A stretch of 64,000 bases of DNA from Anthracocystis setariae (lineage: Eukaryota > Basidiomycota > Ustilaginomycetes > Ustilaginales > Ustilaginaceae), in assembly GCA_928724745.1 (NCBI GenBank), contig CAKMXJ010000003.1, forward strand, positions 248,001-312,000. Reading direction: 5' to 3'. Positions 19,734-31,486 of this stretch are shown here, one piece after another (within the stretch, counting starts at the first letter, position 1; each line of letters begins with the position of its first letter). Below the pieces are notes generated by a model. That model worked only from the letters and a program-made list of their open reading frames with translations. It did no database searches and had not been told where the DNA came from. The translations under genes were made by a program, and so were the position numbers.

Positions 19734-21905
19734 CTACGCATGCTGTTCCAAAACTTCGGCTGGGACGGGGTGCAACTGCTGCTGCTGCTGCTGCTGCTGT
19801 TGGTCGCCCGTATGATTTGGTTCAAGATGCGAATCGACCGTGTCCCCCGCCTCGGACGTCTCGCCCTGCCTATCCCTCCTACTCTGCAACTGAACCACCT
19901 CTTCCTCCCCCTCCGCATCCTCCAACTCATCCTCTTCATACATCTGATCCACTGCATTTCCATCCTCGCCATACACATCTCGGCCCTGGTAGTAATCCGC
20001 AAAATCTGCATCCTCTGCTACATACTCATCCATGATCTCGTCGTCGTCGTCGTCGTCCTCCTCCTCCAACGGCTGCTCAACACGCAAAAACGGATGATCC
20101 AACAACTGGGCAGCCGTCTTCCTCCTGGTACAGTCGACATGCAGACACGACTTGACCAGATCCAACGCATTCGCTACATCCGTCGCATACTGCTCGGCAT
20201 CCGGATGGTTGCCCGGATCGCTCAGACCTGGATTGAGTCGGAAAATGAAATCCGTCAGCGAAGCCGTGTGGCTCACAGTGGGGATGTTGCAGTGGAAGGT
20301 GCGGTTGTGCAGCATTGCACAGGTCTCCATGCGTGCCTTGCCAAAGATCACGGCGATCTCGAGCAACGCCTCCACATCGTCGTTGGAATTGAACACTGGG
20401 AAGCGTCGTATCAGCAGCGTCAGTAGGATGACACCGGCAGACCAGATGTCGATGGCGACGGTCTGGTCTTGACACTTGAACAGCACTTCAGGCGCTCGAA
20501 AGCCTCGTGTGCCTGCACGATTGGCACGCACACCGTGACGGCCGTCCATGACAAGGTAGCCGACGCGCTCGGCTGGTGGATCCATGGTCGATTTGGACAG
20601 TGTTCCTGCGCCCTCAATGGGTGCCGAGGTGAGATTGTTGTTGGCGTTGGCTGACGAGGAGCCATCCGACGGTTGCTGTCCTGCCAGAGGCTTTCCTGGC
20701 TCGAACCAGGTCGAATCCACTGCGCGGTTGATCTCCTTGGTGCCATGTGGATGTTGTGGCGTTGGACATGTGTGGTGACACTTGGCTCTCCACTCTGCTG
20801 GCTCGAAGCGTTCGGCGAGACCAAAATCACACAAGGTTCCGTGTCCTGTACTAGGATCGTAGAGGAAATTGGCAGGTTTGATATCTCGGTGCATGATTCC
20901 TGCCTCGTGCACGCTCTGCAGAGCCGAGAAGAGGCAGCGAAAGTAATACTTGAAGTCGCCAAGCGGCATCTCTCTGTAGTAGTCTCGAAAATCGCGGTGA
21001 CGACTGTAGGGCATGACGGCTACGATCTGGTCCTCGGATCGAAAGGCGGTGATGAGGTACGAGACGTATTTTGCAGGACGCAGATCTTCCATGATGGAGA
21101 GTTCGTTGAAAATACGCTGTGGACTCGAGGTGACGTAGATCTTCTTGAGTGCTACATGGCATACACCTTTCCTATACGGATCCAGAGGGTCACGAGAGAC
21201 CCATTCGTGGTTATCAAACGCAAAGTGCTGCAGATCGATGGCTTTGTAGACGGAGGAAAAGGTACCTTCACCGAGCCTGTCGACAATCTTGTAGTAGTCG
21301 CTCAAGCCGTCGATGGCGGCTTCGAGATCATCGATTTCCTCTTGAAGCTTGAGGAGTTCTGCGTGTCTGGCATCTTCGCTAGATGTGTTGATGGGTGTCT
21401 CTGTGGTTTCTCCGGTCGCTTGGTCTTCTCCATCAGCTGCATCCTCCTCCTCCTCCTCCTCCTCATCATCATCATCGTCTGCGTCAACGATACCTTCGGC
21501 AGCGTCGTGCTGCTGTGGCTGAAGTTCGCGCTCGGTGGAGCGTCGCTTTGAAGGCTCTGGTGGTGCAATGGTGACATGTATGGGCTTGGTTGGCACAGCC
21601 TCGGTAAATGCGGCATGTCGCTGTGCTGAAACAGGCGCCAGTGGAGACCTTGCTGGTGGATGGTTCATTTCGGGTATTGAGTGAGGTATTGAGGGGGGTG
21701 GTTGATCTGCAGCAGGTTCGACGCTTGTGTTCTGCTGGGTAGGTAATGCTTGCAAACCCTGTGGTGGGCAAGAGGGAAGAGGAGGCGGATTGGTTGAGGG
21801 ATGGGCAGGGCTTTCCATCTGGAGCGACTTGGTCGGCTCGGAGAGTCCGAGCTCGGTGTTGAGGCCTGGCTCAGCGAGCTCGGGATCTGTGTAGCTGTGG
21901 CGCAT
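19734..21905 (-). CDS. CDC7: Cell-cycle kinase Cdc7 (Hsk1), DDK catalytic subunit
   Basis: A serine/threonine kinase that, with Dbf4, phosphorylates MCM helicase to fire replication origins. It has 723 residues. The first ~190 are Pro/Ser-rich and acidic (DDDDDEEEEEEEDAADGED). The kinase domain runs from about residue 215 to 640: glycine loop LGEGTFSSVYKA, Lys254 in VALKKIY, HRDIKPANFLYD, CDFGLAE and TRGFRAPEVLFKC. It is split by the long kinase inserts typical of Cdc7, including a Cys/His-containing one just after DFG. The tail is acidic and ends with a nine-residue polyglutamine coded by a CTG-type repeat on the plus strand (about 19776-19800). The open frame reaches a GTG at 21935; the ATG at 21905 (MRHSYTD) is preferred. 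Confidence 0.93.
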   Translation of the reverse strand: MRHSYTDPELAEPGLNTELGLSEPTKSLQMESPAHPSTNPPPLPSCPPQGLQALPTQQNTSVEPAADQPPPSIPHSIPEMNHPPARSPLAPVSAQRHAAFTEAVPTKPIHVTIAPPEPSKRRSTERELQPQQHDAAEGIVDADDDDDEEEEEEEDAADGEDQATGETTETPINTSSEDARHAELLKLQEEIDDLEAAIDGLSDYYKIVDRLGEGTFSSVYKAIDLQHFAFDNHEWVSRDPLDPYRKGVCHVALKKIYVTSSPQRIFNELSIMEDLRPAKYVSYLITAFRSEDQIVAVMPYSRHRDFRDYYREMPLGDFKYYFRCLFSALQSVHEAGIMHRDIKPANFLYDPSTGHGTLCDFGLAERFEPAEWRAKCHHTCPTPQHPHGTKEINRAVDSTWFEPGKPLAGQQPSDGSSSANANNNLTSAPIEGAGTLSKSTMDPPAERVGYLVMDGRHGVRANRAGTRGFRAPEVLFKCQDQTVAIDIWSAGVILLTLLIRRFPVFNSNDDVEALLEIAVIFGKARMETCAMLHNRTFHCNIPTVSHTASLTDFIFRLNPGLSDPGNHPDAEQYATDVANALDLVKSCLHVDCTRRKTAAQLLDHPFLRVEQPLEEEDDDDDDEIMDEYVAEDADFADYYQGRDVYGEDGNAVDQMYEEDELEDAEGEEEVVQLQSRRDRQGETSEAGDTVDSHLEPNHTGDQQQQQQQQQLHPVPAEVLEQHA

Positions 21906-22712
21906 TGTGAAACGGTTTGCTTTGGGCCTACCCACTCAGGCCAGATGCGCGCGAAGAAGGCCCAAGCCTGACTGTATGCACCAAGAGAGGCGGGTGTATG
22001 CGAGCTCAGAGTGTTGAGCCGCTCAGCAGCGTTGCATCATGGCTGAATGCTATGAAGCGAGGATCGATGTGCGCTGATCAGGTTCAGCAAGGTGCTTGAA
22101 ATTGTGCTTTGAGGAGGAGAGGGGAGGTTGTGCTTTGACTAGTCGTAGGCCGAGTTCGTGCTTGTTTGCGCGAGTGGCTTGTTCGGAAGGGCCGGCTTGG
22201 CTGCGGATGGACCGATTTGGTCGATTGTCGAGCTTTACAGCCGTATGCTGTGATCCAAGTGATGTTGTCAAGAGAAGCAGCTCTCACTTTGACACGAAAT
22301 CATGCTTCACTGCACTGCACTGCACCGCACCACACCGCAACAGCTGCGTGGCCGCTGACAGGGTCCGATGAACGCGGAAAGTCCAAACATTGAATGGGAT
22401 GGTCTATAGCAGCTTTAAATTGATTTTCAGTCTCAATCAAATTCAGGTTCATCAGATTGAAGTCCGAAGACCAACACCACTAACTGAAAAACTATGGCGC
22501 GTCTGTTGAGCGTTTCGACGTCGGATGATTGGCAGAACAGCACGACGCAGTTCTTCGCGTGCGGCTTTGAAGCCTCCACTTTCCCAATGCCATGTAAAGT
22601 TTACATCAACCGACGCATACAGTCAGCTCCATTCATCGTTATCATCATCATCATCATCAGACGAAGAAGAATCGTCGTCGTCATCAATACTACTACTGCT
22701 TGAAAGGATAGC
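21906..22712. promoter_or_regulatory. Divergent CDC7/SAP18 intergenic region
   Basis: No gene is seen. It contains a short imperfect TGCAC/CGCAC pentamer repeat at about 22308-22340 and an ATC microsatellite at about 22642-22658. Both promoters must lie here. Confidence 0.5.
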
Positions 22713-23514
22713 ATGCAGGATCGACCTCCATCTCCGGCGAATGATGTGAGTCCATGATCACATGGGTATGTCAAGTTATCAGGACTGTCTGACTGAAACC
22801 TCAACCCTCTCGATTTGACTTGCATAGGCCACACCGTTTCTGCTCAGAGTATACGTCAAGCCAGTCCCTTTTCGTCCCCTCGACGACTTTCATCCGCACG
22901 CGCAACCCACTCGCGACGAGTTCAAGCTCCATGTTTGGTAAGTTGCTACTTGTCGCCTGCTCTGGTCATGCTCGTCTTAGCCTGCTTGCTGACCTGTTCG
23001 CTCGGCTTGGAACTCTTTTGAATTGCTCTGTTGATATAGGAAGACGAACACGCTGAGAGAGCTTACTCAGATGCTCTACGATGCCGATCCCTCCATCTCG
23101 ACACCCCTAGCACTGCACGCGTTTCGACGCCTTCACTGGGACCAGCGTTCGAGACAGTACGATGCCGAACAGATCGCTGTCGGTGTCACTCGCGTCCCGC
23201 TAGCTAGCGTGACAGCCCTCCTTCAGGATCTGGATGGCCTCGAACAGGATGCAACGGACATGGACACCTCGGAACACGACCACGACGGCGCCGACCAATT
23301 ACCGGCAGCTTCGGTACTTGCATGGCGCACGTTGAAGGACGAGATCGACGAGGATGCGGCCGCCATGACTTTAGCCGACGTCAAGCTCGAGGATGGAGAC
23401 CTTCTCGATTGCGTTGTCAAGCCAGATCCAAGCCTCGAATCGGCTCCCAAGCCAACCAGACTCACAGGCCGTCACAGACCCCCACCACCACCAGAACGCT
23501 ACCTCACGATGTGA
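22713..23514 (+). CDS. SAP18: Sin3-associated polypeptide SAP18 family protein, three exons
   Basis: SAP18 is a ubiquitin-fold protein of Sin3/HDAC co-repressor assemblies and of the ASAP splicing-associated complex in animals. The gene was rebuilt from three exons. Exon 1, 22713-22745, encodes MQDRPPSPAND. Exon 2, 22828-22937, encodes ATPFLLRVYVKPVPFRPLDDF...FKLHVW. Exon 3, 23040-23514, encodes KTNTLRELTQMLYDADPS and the rest. The introns of 82 and 102 bp have GTGAGT and GTAAGT donors and TAG acceptors, and the frame is kept across both junctions to give 205 residues. FLLRVY, the short basic/aromatic strand and the LRELTQMLYDADP helix are the SAP18 core. The tail carries an acidic stretch and a Pro-rich end not found in animal SAP18. 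An in-frame TGA upstream of 22713 supports the start. Confidence 0.85.
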
Positions 23515-24242
23515 CCGAAACCGAACCAGATTTCAACCACGCGCTCAATATGCATCTCTATCCTGGCCTCGTGATGGACCGACCGAGTCCACCCATATAT
23601 CCCCGTCTCTCTTGTTAACAGTCTCATTTCAATGCACATGCTTGGTCTAGAAATCTATCGTAACGCGAGCACACCGTCGAAATCATGTGGGGTTTGGCGG
23701 CCCAAGAACGGGCCAATTTTGGATTGAAGGATAAGCGCTCGTGGTCAATCGACGAGAAACTAAGTACGTGGCAATGCAAAAGTAAAAGGAGAGAAAGCAG
23801 AGAGAGTCAGTCAATGCTGATCGTACAACACTTGTCTCGACGGACCATGACCCTTCTCCACCTGATCTGCTTGCCCTCTCCGACACCATTGCTCGGGCTC
23901 GATGTCAGACAAAGTAAATTTGATTCCGGATAGGAGGTTTTCGTCTCGGAAACCCAACCGCAAATGGAAGGGCCCCTTCTGTAGAGGGAGTCCTGTATAT
24001 CATCATTGTATGAGCCGAGGAGCATCCACCTGCTGTCCATCGTTGTCGACTCGTACCATCTATCAACTGAATTGCCTAACCATCAACGCCAGATGCTTGC
24101 TTCGCTTCGCTTCCATTCCCATTCCCATACCCATTTCACGCCTGCCCCATGCTGGTCAATTAAGTCGAACGTCGAGATTGGTGTTGCAAGCGATACTAAC
24201 CTTCTGCCTAGGATGTGCTGCATCCCGGGGTGTGAAAACCGC
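23515..24242. other. Convergent 3' region SAP18/RPS12
   Basis: About 730 bp with the two 3' untranslated regions. No gene, RNA or repeat was recognised. Short open frames lack family resemblance. Confidence 0.5.
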
Positions 24243-24680
24243 TTAGCGGCTCTTGAAGTACTCGAGGAGGACGTTGAGACCCTCAGACTCCTCACCGTAG
24301 TCCTTGACGACGACGCAAGAGCAGCCGACGACCTTGCGGGGGTTACCCTCACGGTCGATCTTGCAGAGACCGGCCCAGGTACCGAGGGTCTTGGGGTCGG
24401 AAACCTTGAGCAGGTCGATCTTGTGCTCGTTGCAGAGAGCCTCGATGAGCTTGAGGTACTCGGGCTCGTTGCAGGTCTCGACGAGAACGCAAAGGTGGGC
24501 CTGACGACGGTCGAGGGCCTTGGCGCACTCACGCAGACCACGAGCAAGACCGTCGTGGATGAGAGCCTTCTTGAGGACCTCCTGGAGGGCATCCTCGATG
24601 GACATGGCGCCCTTGGCGGCGGGGGCCTCGGCGACCTCGACCTCCTCGACCTGCTGGGGAACTTCTTCGACGTCAGACAT
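24243..24680 (-). CDS. RPS12: 40S ribosomal protein S12 (eS12)
   Basis: A structural protein of the small ribosomal subunit of the L7Ae/L30e/S12e fold. It has 145 residues: an acidic Glu/Val/Ala-rich N-terminus (about 1-24), then the family core [62 protein letters not shown] and [14 protein letters not shown] [26 protein letters not shown]. It ends YFKSR. Length and motifs are as expected and no coding intron is needed. The ATG at 24680 is preceded by a pyrimidine-rich leader on the coding strand. It is divergent from RPS11. Confidence 0.96.
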   Translation of the reverse strand: MSDVEEVPQQVEEVEVAEAPAAKGAMSIEDALQEVLKKALIHDGLARGLRECAKALDRRQAHLCVLVETCNEPEYLKLIEALCNEHKIDLLKVSDPKTLGTWAGLCKIDREGNPRKVVGCSCVVVKDYGEESEGLNVLLEYFKSR

Positions 24681-25594
24681 GGCTGCGGTGTGTTGGTTGG
24701 AAAAAAAAGGGTTGGCTTCTTCGAAAGGGATCGCTAAGAAAGTAGATGAAGGCGATTCCTACTCAGCACGAAGGGTGAAGAATGGGAATACGAGAAAAAA
24801 AGTAGATGATGATGGTGATCAGAAGGTTGAGGAATTGGCCTCTGAGTAGCAATCACCTAGCGATCCAGTTCGCCATCCGGCACACTCTGCTGCTGCAGTG
24901 GCAGCCATCTGTGCATCCATCTCAAAATTTCAACTGAAGCCACACTCACACCGACAACCTCAGCATCGGGCCAAGTTTCATCCTCGAAAAAGCGGACGTT
25001 GCCCTGTTCAGTCTGAGTGTCAATGTCGGCTACGCAACCAATTCTTGCTCACCCGATCAAGTCTCCTGGCCTTCCCTCCAGCGCGTGCATAGAGGATAGG
25101 CTGCAGGCGGAATGATAACCTCGGCCGAGATCAACACGTGACCTACATTTCGAAGTCTCTATTGAACTTGGTATTCTTGATACGCCTAGCCTCGAAATTC
25201 AAACACACGCGATCCATGATTTCTCGAAATTCGCAGCAGCATTTCAGTCAAATTGCCATGGCGAAGCAGCGAGCCAACCGAGGACCCACAATCGAGGCAG
25301 CAGAGAGAGGAAGGAGAGGTGCCAACTTTGAGTGGAAGCAACGACATAGAGGATCTGCTACCTGGATTCGGGTGGTAGAGCGAGTGAGCGTGTGTTTGGC
25401 AAATCTCGAGTCTAAACCTCGAATCGCCAGAGTGTAGTTAGTCTATACCTCTGCCAGGCAGTCCAGGCAGGCAGTAGCACACACAGTCCCACGAAGTGGC
25501 ACTGTACCGAATTCAAGCTAGTTTGGTCGTTGTCATCACCACCATCGTTACCTCAAGACCTTCACCCTCCTTCTTCACCGTATATTCGCCCATC
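24681..25594. promoter_or_regulatory. Divergent RPS12/RPS11 promoter region
   Basis: This 914-bp region lies between two small-subunit ribosomal-protein genes and may coordinate them. No gene is seen. Pyrimidine-rich leaders precede both start codons. No specific RP-gene activator site is claimed. Confidence 0.55.
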
Positions 25595-26966
25595 ATGTCT
25601 AACGTTGAGCTCGGTGTCCAGACCGAAAAGGCTTTCCAGAAGCAGCCCATCTTCCACAACTCCAAGGCTGCTCGCAAGACCACCCGCGACCGCCGATGGT
25701 ACAAGGATGTCGGCCTTGGCTTCAAGACCCCCCGTGCCGCTATTGACGGTACCTACATTGGTAAGCATTCGGCATTCCTCTAGGCCAGCAGTCAGCTTTG
25801 TTCAGGTTCAGCAACCTATGGTAACGGCATCAGTAGCAGCAGCAGCAGCAAAGCAAAGCAAAGCAAATCAAATCAAAGCAAAACATCGGCAATCAACAGC
25901 ATCATAGCAGCATCAGCAAGCAAGAATCACATCATCACCAGAGGCAGAGGAGGAACAAACTCGCATCAACACAAAGGAAGCCATCTATCAGTGCGACCAA
26001 TAATCAGTGTCACCATCAACCATCATTGTCATGATGGGGTAGGAAACTGCGATCTTCGACACGACAGAACAAAGCAGAAGGGCGCTGCAAAGTCATCGAA
26101 TCTAGTGAAGTCAACATCCCAGCCATACGTTGCAGCTCGGACAGGATGGCAACACAGTCCGATAGATCAAGTAGGAGATTGGAGAGTATGGACCTAGTGA
26201 TGGCCGATTAGGTATAATCTGGCTTGGCATGCGACTGCTACAGATGGGGAGTACATAGAGCATGCCACAGGAAGCTTCATCGTCGATACAGGAAATCGGC
26301 AACAGGTCGCAACCACGCCAGGACACATTGGGACACAACGGGCAATATTTGGCAACCGGAGACTAGCAGACTTGTTGCAGCGCCTTGCCGACACGACACA
26401 GTCAGTATGACTACAGCGCCGACGATCTTCGCCAAACCGACTGGGTTTCGTCGACATACTCCGCATGTTTCTGCTATTGCTTTCTGCTGCCTCCGATGGC
26501 TTGCCAACTTATCGCCGCAACTGGACTATAGCCGGCCAGATATCGAACACTACAAAGCTGATTCGCCGCCAAATCAACAAAGAAAGATCGTTTACTGACT
26601 TTTATTTTGCACATCTCCATTCGTTGTCGTTGCTTCTGGGCCAACTGTACAGACAAGAAGTGCCCCTGGACTGGTCTCGTTTCCATCCGTGGCCGTATCC
26701 TCACTGGCAAGGTTATCTCGACCAAGATGACGCGTACCATCATCATCCGCCGAGAGTACCTCCACTTTGTGCCCAAGTACTCGCGATACGAGAAGCGTCA
26801 CAAGAACGTTGCCGCTCACGTTTCGCCCGCTTTCCGTGTCCAGGTCGGTGACACTGTTACCATTGGCCAGTGCCGTCCCCTCTCCAAGACTGTTCGTTTC
26901 AACGTCCTCAAGGTCGCCAAGAACAAGTCTGCCGAGAAGGCTGCCAAGCAGTTCGGTCGTTTCTAA
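25595..26966 (+). CDS. RPS11: 40S ribosomal protein S11 (uS17), two exons
   Basis: A small-subunit ribosomal protein of the uS17 family. Exon 1, 25595-25760, encodes [20 protein letters not shown]...AAIDGTYI and ends in phase 1. Exon 2, 26653-26966, completes [21 protein letters not shown] through the C-terminal KQFGRF. Together they give 159 residues, matching the eukaryotic S11 length. The junction restores the invariant TYIDKKCP. The intron is 892 bp (GTAAGC...ACAG), the longest in the window. It contains an AGC run at 25835-25849 followed by AAAGC/AAATC repeats to about 25882. Several stop codons in all frames make it non-coding. The gene is divergent from RPS12. Confidence 0.95.
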
Positions 26967-27770
26967 GCGTCCTCGCCAAACCCACATGATTTATCGAACG
27001 AGACCCTCGATTGGGAGGGATGGTTCGGTAATGATTCCCCCCCCCCAAAAGTCAAAAAAAAACACATGGGTTCTGATGCAGGAGGGCGAGAGCTTGTTCC
27101 AGGACCTGTTGTACACCAACATGCATTTTTGTTTCACCACCCATACACACATACTCTTCATCATCACGATCATGTATTCTGCAATCAAGCTCGGTTTTGA
27201 GTTGATGTAGCTCTCGCCACCGATCCTTTACACATTCTGGCTTGCTCCGTTGTTGCACAGTGCACTTGGATAAGAAGGTTGTGCAATGGTTACTGTATTC
27301 ATTTTGAGGATACAGAACGATGTTTGTTGGGTGGATGTCTGATGACAGGTTATTTTGCGTTGTTAGTAAGGTTGTGCGATTCTAACCTAACTAACATGTA
27401 AAACGCAAAGAAATCGATCACGCTGGAGAGAAAGCGGTGATGCAAGGCTGTGTGATGCGTTGCCCGATGTGGAAGGAGCCAACATCTCAATTCGCAGTTG
27501 CAGGCCACAGAATCTGTTTTGGTTTACCGCGCACAGACGCACGCTAGCCAGCCAGCTGGAATCCGATCTGCGACTGTGTGTTTCGGTGTGCAGCTGCTGC
27601 CAGCTGTGGAAGGTCAGCTCAACTCAGCTTCAACCATGCTCGTAACAGTGATCATCTCCATCCTCCTCACCCACACATTCGCATCCATCCGTGCAAACGT
27701 CTTCATCTTCTCCCTACTCTATCGCACGCCACCGAACCAGCAGCATCCGTAAACACATAACGCTATCACC
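26967..27770. other. Intergenic region RPS11 to CLC1
   Basis: About 800 bp with a short C-homopolymer then A-homopolymer at about 27037-27062, just after RPS11. No gene or RNA is seen. The second half must hold the clathrin light chain promoter. Confidence 0.5.
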
Positions 27771-28770
27771 ATGGCTTTCGACTTTGGCGAATCTAAACCC
27801 AGCGATCCTACCGCCGACTTTCTCGCTCGTGAACGTGAGGCGGCCGGGGTCCTGTCTGGCGACGCTGCGCTATTTGGCTCCTCAGGATCCGCAGCTGGCG
27901 CCGCTGGTGCGTCCGCAGATGACTTTGAACGCTCTGCATCCGCCTTCCCTGCACTAGACGACGATGGCATCCCCGCCCCTTCCTCTGGCGCACACCCTCC
28001 TGTCTCCAGTGGTTTCGGCTTCGATGACGAACCTGTTTCGGCAACTTCGGCAAAGCACGACGACGATGAGCTCGGAAAATTCGAACAGAACTTTCCGGAG
28101 TTGGACGAGCCCCAGACCAACACCAACGGTTCGGGTTTGTATGATGACACTGTAAGTCAACCCTACCCCTGTCCTTACTTTCTAAGCGATTTCTCACCAG
28201 AAACTGAGACTAAGATCACACGACTGACGACTGTGTCCACGTCGCCTTTCAATTCCCACTTTCGATGATCAGGATGACCTTATGAGCTCCCACGCTGCTC
28301 CGAACGCAACCCGTGCTACTGCTGCTGCCGCCCCCGCGTCCACGGCGGCTCCCACCTACACGTACAACTACGAGGAACCCACCGAAGAGCCCGAGCCCGT
28401 GCGTCAATGGCGCGAATCCCAAAAGGACGCCATTGCAAAGCGAGACGCCGAAGGCGAACGAAAGAAAGCCGAAGCCATCTCCAAAGCCGAACAGGACATC
28501 GACAACTTTTACGCCGAATACAACGCCAAGAAGGAGAAGAACATCGCGGCCAACAAGGAGAACGAGGCGAAATTCCAGGAGCAGAGGTCTCGCGAATTGG
28601 CCGAGGGTACTACGTGGACAAGGGTGACCAAGGTGTTGGATCTACAAAACAGCCAGTCCAAGACCATCGCTAGAGCAGGCCCGGGAAGCTCCGATTTGAC
28701 TAGGATGAAGGAGCTCTATCTGAGCTTGAGGAGGGAGGGAGAGACTGCTCCCGGTGCTGCTGGCTACTAA
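27771..28770 (+). CDS. CLC1: Clathrin light chain, two exons
   Basis: The regulatory light chain of the clathrin triskelion, acting at the Golgi/endosomes and plasma membrane. Exon 1, 27771-28151, encodes an Asp/Ser/Ala-rich N-terminus with the conserved acidic motif [13 protein letters not shown]. Exon 2, 28273-28770, encodes [24 protein letters not shown], a long charged heavy-chain-binding helix (about residues 170-245) and the C-terminal [19 protein letters not shown]...[15 protein letters not shown]. The 121-bp intron (GTAAGT...TCAG) is in phase 0, joining YDDT to DDLMSS. The protein is 292 residues. It is convergent with the PP4 gene. Confidence 0.93.
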
Positions 28771-29114
28771 AACTTAGGATGACGAGGTGGGAGCGCGTAC
28801 ATGCATCCTGCCCCTTTGCAGTGTAAATTAACTTTGTTCCGCCAAGTTTCGTACAAGCAAAATTGCAACTTTGTTCGCTCGAGAACTGCAGCTGTGCATC
28901 TGATGTCTGGTCCTCTGCAATCCACCTCTCCGGAGAGACCAGACAAACCACCCAGACACATCCGACACCATCAAGACGGGTGAGACTGTATTCGATGCAC
29001 CGAAGCCATCTTGTAAATTTTTGGGTTGGAAAGGTATAAAAGTACAAACTACGCAACGTCACGGCGACTGATTGGGGGAGGGGGGAGAAGGGTGTTGGAA
29101 AGGGATAGAGGTTA
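28771..29114. other. Convergent 3' region CLC1/PPH3
   Basis: About 340 bp of 3' sequence of both genes. A GGTATAAAAG string at about 29033 resembles a TATA box, but no transcript is expected to start between two converging genes. Confidence 0.5.
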
Positions 29115-30032
29115 CTACAAAAAGTACTCTGGTGCTGGTCTCTTTGCCGGTACGCCGTGAGCCTCCTGTGCTGCTGCATCGAAGGTTTCGTACTTCTGAT
29201 TGAGATGGTCGTCCAACTTTAGAATGCTCGCCACATTTCCGCACCGATAACAGTAATTCGGTGCTGACCAGACGGTGACGATTTGTTGGTCGAACATGAG
29301 TTTGTAGCCCTCCAACACCAATTGATGTGCTCTGGCGATGAGGTCCAAGTCGTTGGTGTGAGCGAAACCTTGCACGATGTCGCCTCCGAACAAATACCCT
29401 GCGCCTCTCGGACTGATCCCCCACCCGGCAATGTCGTCTGGATCCGACCAGAGCAGATCACACATAGCGCCATCGTGCGGTACCTCCTGCTTCCGATCGA
29501 TACTCCTGATCTGATCCAGCGTCGTGATGCTCGGACTTAGACCTCCATGCACGCAAAACACCCTACCATCTACCACCGCTCCCAACGCCAAGTAGTCGAA
29601 AACCTCGCAACAATACCTCCACACATTGACACTGCCATACTTGCGGACACACTCGTCGTAAAACCCATACACCTGCGTGATCTGCCGCGACTCGTGATTA
29701 CCGCGTATCAATGTAATCCTATCCGGATATCGCACCTTGAGCGCCAACAATAGCAGGAACGTCTCGACCGAGTAGAAGCCACGATCGACAAAGTCACCCA
29801 TGAACAGGTAGTTGGTCTCGGGACACATGCCGCCGTGCTTGAAGAGCTCCATGAGGTCGAAAAACTGGCCGTGGATGTCTCCACATATCGTCACGGGCGC
29901 GTCAACATGTTGGACGTTGCCTTCTTCGATGAGGATCTCGCGTGCCTTCAGACAGAGCTCTTTCACTTGGGTTTCGGAGAGCGGTTGGCACTTTTTCAAC
30001 TGCTCGATCTGCAGGTCAAGGTCGCTCGGCAT
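29115..30032 (-). CDS. PPH3: Serine/threonine protein phosphatase 4 catalytic subunit
   Basis: The PP4 catalytic subunit (yeast Pph3), a PP2A-like metallophosphatase that dephosphorylates DNA-damage and other substrates. It has 305 residues, intron-free. Metal and catalytic motifs are present: [22 protein letters not shown] and [19 protein letters not shown] at the N-terminus, [27 protein letters not shown] and the C-terminal Tyr-Phe-Leu end are closer to PP4c than to PP2A or PP6. The terminal Leu is the methylation site in this family. The ATG at 30032 gives the family start. A TIP41 regulator gene is in the same window at 44.9 kb. Confidence 0.94.
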   Translation of the reverse strand: MPSDLDLQIEQLKKCQPLSETQVKELCLKAREILIEEGNVQHVDAPVTICGDIHGQFFDLMELFKHGGMCPETNYLFMGDFVDRGFYSVETFLLLLALKVRYPDRITLIRGNHESRQITQVYGFYDECVRKYGSVNVWRYCCEVFDYLALGAVVDGRVFCVHGGLSPSITTLDQIRSIDRKQEVPHDGAMCDLLWSDPDDIAGWGISPRGAGYLFGGDIVQGFAHTNDLDLIARAHQLVLEGYKLMFDQQIVTVWSAPNYCYRCGNVASILKLDDHLNQKYETFDAAAQEAHGVPAKRPAPEYFL

Positions 30033-30865
30033 GATGGGACGCCAGGCGGCTAAAGCGAGATGACCGCTTCGTTGTCCTCAAAATGCAAGCCGGAGGGGAC
30101 AAGCGACTTGATGTAGGCAGGTTCGCTCGCTGGCACAAGAGGGTGCTAAGGTTTTTCTGCGGTTGTTGTGAATGCAGCGGTGAGTTGCAGCAGCTGTTGC
30201 TGCGGATGCGGGCAGGCACGGCTGCTTGTGTGGAGACGACAACGGTGGAAAGGCTGGCAGAGAGTGAGCCGGATGGTGCCGCTGATGCTACAGTGAGGCA
30301 AGGATGCAGATTTGGTCGAGAAGCACGTTGACGTGGGTGAAGCTCTAGATGCTTTTGATCTGAAAGATGCCGAAACGCTTGAGACAATGTGGCAAGCTTA
30401 TCCTGATGCGGAGTGCCAATACAAGGGTCCAGAGTCTGACCAAGACGAATATGCCGAGAGTAGAAGAAACGGTCAAAGCGGACGGTGGATGCGAAGAAGG
30501 TTGTGTTGGCAAATGCAGTTGTCGTCGCCGTTGCTGGTGGAGAGCGAAGAAGTAGGTGGATGGCAGTGGTCGTTTGAGCTGAGATGCGATGGACCCAACT
30601 GTCCCCATGGATGGAGTTGGCGTGTGGACAGCTGCACGTCGAGTAAAGAGGCTAGCTGCCTCGCCGCCTCCCTTAAGATCGCGTTCAAACTCGAGAATTT
30701 TTATCGAATTCTTGAACTCCACACACACACACTCTCATCCGCTGAAATTTTAGGCTTGCAGACGCTCAGTGCCGTCAGCGTGCGAATTTGCCAAAGCAGT
30801 TGAGTTTGGTTTTCGGAAAAATTGTTACTCTACTCTGGTGGTGAGGGCGAGTTCTTGAGGACCCT

Positions 30866-30914
30866 GACTGCGACCGCGACCGCGACTGCGACTTGGGACT
30901 TAGGACTTGGGACT
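30866..30914. repeat. Adjacent hexamer and heptamer tandem repeats
   Basis: Four GACYGC units are followed without a gap by three units of the TTGGGAC/TTAGGAC type. Confidence 0.8.
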
Positions 30915-31445
30915 GCGTTTGGCTGTTCTGGTCGGCAACGCCGTGATGGACAGGGAAGTATGCAGCTGGCGCACAATCGGATGCGAAGGCGCTTCGGTAG
31001 CATCCGAAGTGTTGGCCCTCTGGCTGCGACTAGCAGGTGATTGATACTGTACTCGGAGGGAGTTCTGGTACTCTGGAGGCATGTTGGAGCAACCGCATAC
31101 CGCTCTCAACCATCTTCAGAAATCATTCACTCAACAGACAGAACAGGTGTGCATTCGCTGGGTAGCTTTTTCGGTCTCGGTGTCTCGTGCCATCGCGGCT
31201 GATCCGACAAAACAAATCCAGAGCACCAGACACAGAGGGGATCAAGAATCAATCCATCTACGTTCTGCGCCCTTTTGTGTTGTTGGGAAACCATTTCAGA
31301 GCGAAACCCCTCCGAATGTCAGGCCAAAGCTGTTGAAGCCACTGCTCGCTGGGGCAGAATGCGAGTGCGCAATGAAAAGCGTGCTCCATCAGGATACGGA
31401 AAGAGGACACAATCGCGATGTCGTTGCACGGCATGAATGGTGTCC

Positions 31446-31447
<2 letters not shown>

Positions 31448-31477
<30 letters not shown>

Positions 31478-31486
31478 CTTCTTCTT
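31448..31486. repeat. Compound CTG(9)-CTT(4) microsatellite
   Basis: Perfect CTG units change directly to CTT units in the PPH3/D2HGDH-like intergenic region. It is not inside a supported gene. Confidence 0.9.
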
